Source: RGIG4034 sp045576455
GTDB lineage: Bacteria > Bacillota > Clostridia > Lachnospirales > Lachnospiraceae
NCBI GenBank assembly: GCA_045576455.1
Contig: JAZNGM010000029.1
Location: 1-48,764 of the forward strand
Direction: 5' to 3'
Length of the DNA: 48,764 bases
Shown piece by piece: positions 47,567 to 48,764 of the stretch (positions are counted from its first letter, which is position 1; the number at the start of each line of letters is the position of its first letter). The translations under genes and the position numbers were made by a program. The notes under the pieces are model-generated. The model was given only the letters and a program-made list of their open reading frames with translations, was not told where the DNA came from and ran no database searches.

Positions 47567-48764
47567 ATGTACCAAATCAATTTTGATTTACCTATACATG
47601 TTTATTTTGTCGGCATAGGTGGCGTTAGTATGAGCGGTCTTGCCCAAATATTAATTAATAAAGGTTTCACCGTTTCAGGTTCCGACATGAAGGCCTCTCC
47701 CTTAACGAAAACCTTGGAAGCACAAGGCGTGTCTGTCTTTTACGGACATCGCGAATCCAATATATCAAACGAAATCGATCTTATCGTTTATACTGCTGCA
47801 ATTAATCCGGAAAACCCGGAGCTTATCAAAGCAGGTAACCTGAACATTCCTATGATTACGCGTGCGCAGCTGTTGGGGCAAATTATGAAAAATTATCAGA
47901 CCCCTATTACCATAAGCGGCACACACGGAAAGACCACCACTTCATCCATGATTTCACAGCTTCTTCTTGATTACGATACAGACCCGACACTTACCATAGG
48001 CGGCATTTTAAAATCCATCAACACTAACATCCGTATCGGTAATTCCGGCTATTTTGTTGCAGAAGCTTGCGAATATACTAACAGTTTCCATAGCTTCTTC
48101 CCTAAAATTGCCATTATTCTTAATATAGAAGAAGACCATCTCGATTTCTTTAAGGATCTTGAAGATATCCGTAATTCCTTTAGGAAATATGCAACCTTGA
48201 TTCCTGCAGACGGCACACTCATTATCAACGGAGATATTGATAATGTAGAAGAAATTACAGATGGATTAGAATGCAATGTAGTTACTTTCGGTACTTTGGA
48301 TAAATGTGACTATCGAATAAGCAATATTATACCTAATGCTTCCGGCACCACCTTTGACCTTATATTACCGGACAAAACTATCCATTCCGTAACCCTTAAT
48401 GTTCCGGGTAATCACAATATACAAAATGCCACCGCCTGCGCAACGCTTGCAGAGATATTAAACATCCCTTATGAGGTATATGGTAAATCCCTGTTAAACT
48501 TTACAGGTGCCGGCAGACGTTTCGATTATAAAGGCACTATTGGCGGAGTAAAAATAATTGACGATTATGCCCATCACCCGGCTGAAATCAATGCTACCTT
48601 ATCTGCTGCCAGACAATGTGAATACAACACTTTATGGTGTGTGTTCCAGCCACATACTTATACACGTACTAAAGCATTTTTAGATGATTTTGCAAAAGCA
48701 CTATCACTATCTGACAAAATCGTGTTAACCGATATTTATGCTGCAAAGTCGGATCGTAGCCATG
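47567..48764 (+). CDS. murC: UDP-N-acetylmuramate--L-alanine ligase, N-terminal part (partial)
   Basis: 399 residues are in the window; the gene runs off the right edge (complete MurC is ~450-460). The first Mur domain begins MYQINFDLPIHVYFVGIGGVSMSGLAQ (parts: HVYFVGIGG, SMSGLAQILINKG), with the UDP-binding GIGGVSMSGLA; the ATP loop ISGTHGKTTTSSM is at ~115-127, and the MurC-type IIDDYAHHPAEINATL and VFQPHTYTRT lie near the C-terminal domain. It adds L-Ala to UDP-MurNAc in peptidoglycan precursor synthesis. Start ATG has AAGGAG six bases upstream. Confidence 0.97.
   Translation, partial: MYQINFDLPIHVYFVGIGGVSMSGLAQILINKGFTVSGSDMKASPLTKTLEAQGVSVFYGHRESNISNEIDLIVYTAAINPENPELIKAGNLNIPMITRAQLLGQIMKNYQTPITISGTHGKTTTSSMISQLLLDYDTDPTLTIGGILKSINTNIRIGNSGYFVAEACEYTNSFHSFFPKIAIILNIEEDHLDFFKDLEDIRNSFRKYATLIPADGTLIINGDIDNVEEITDGLECNVVTFGTLDKCDYRISNIIPNASGTTFDLILPDKTIHSVTLNVPGNHNIQNATACATLAEILNIPYEVYGKSLLNFTGAGRRFDYKGTIGGVKIIDDYAHHPAEINATLSAARQCEYNTLWCVFQPHTYTRTKAFLDDFAKALSLSDKIVLTDIYAAKSDRSH

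Overview
The window looks like a chromosomal segment of a low-GC, spore-forming anaerobic Firmicute, most likely a Lachnospiraceae-type gut clostridium. The evidence is spoVT, a T-box ahead of ileS, the glgC/glgD pair, abundant GGDEF, VanZ/VanW and XRE-membrane proteins, and consensus sigma-A promoters with strong GGAGG ribosome sites. No rRNA, tRNA, insertion sequence or prophage was seen. Most genes lie on the minus strand.

Layout. 1-800: 5' end of ileS with a promoter and an isoleucine T-box leader. 811-5360: a seven-gene minus-strand operon with two ABC ATPases, an ABC-type membrane protein, a YtrA-like GntR repressor and three small membrane proteins; its promoter -10 lies in a palindrome. 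5390-6975: pncB with a short overlapping leader ORF. 7030-10379: VTC-type polyphosphate polymerase, DUF4956 membrane protein and CotH kinase in one operon; CotH carries a 4 x 57-bp in-frame tandem repeat. 10673-13921: VanZ, a CE2-CE4 two-domain esterase/deacetylase, and spoVT.

14075-20780: a complete type II-A CRISPR-Cas system (cas9-cas1-cas2-csn2, a leader ending in ATTTGAG, nine perfect repeats plus one degenerate distal repeat, nine 30-bp spacers). A tracrRNA gene on the opposite strand upstream of cas9 has a perfect TTGACA/TATAAT promoter and its own terminator. 20838-26532: a Fic protein with operator-like repeats, an ECF S component divergent from a C-terminally truncated PdxR/MocR regulator, a gene remnant, and a tight three-gene operon (VanW, DltA-like adenylation enzyme, carrier protein) with its own promoter. 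The last is a small amino-acid-activation unit without dltB or dltD and is one of the least explained parts of the window.

26548-34750: lipoprotein serpin, cytoplasmic BspA-like LRR protein, GGDEF cyclase, an ECF sigma factor with a roughly 360-residue C-terminal extension, an XRE membrane regulator, a helical-bundle protein and TspO. 34772-44758: zinc-ribbon protein, glnA, metallo-beta-lactamase-fold hydrolase, tcdA, hybrid histidine kinase, mfd and pth, closely packed on the minus strand. 44883-48764: glgC-glgD for glycogen synthesis, then the start of murC on the plus strand.

All functions are read from motifs and family resemblance by eye; no database search or folding program was run.
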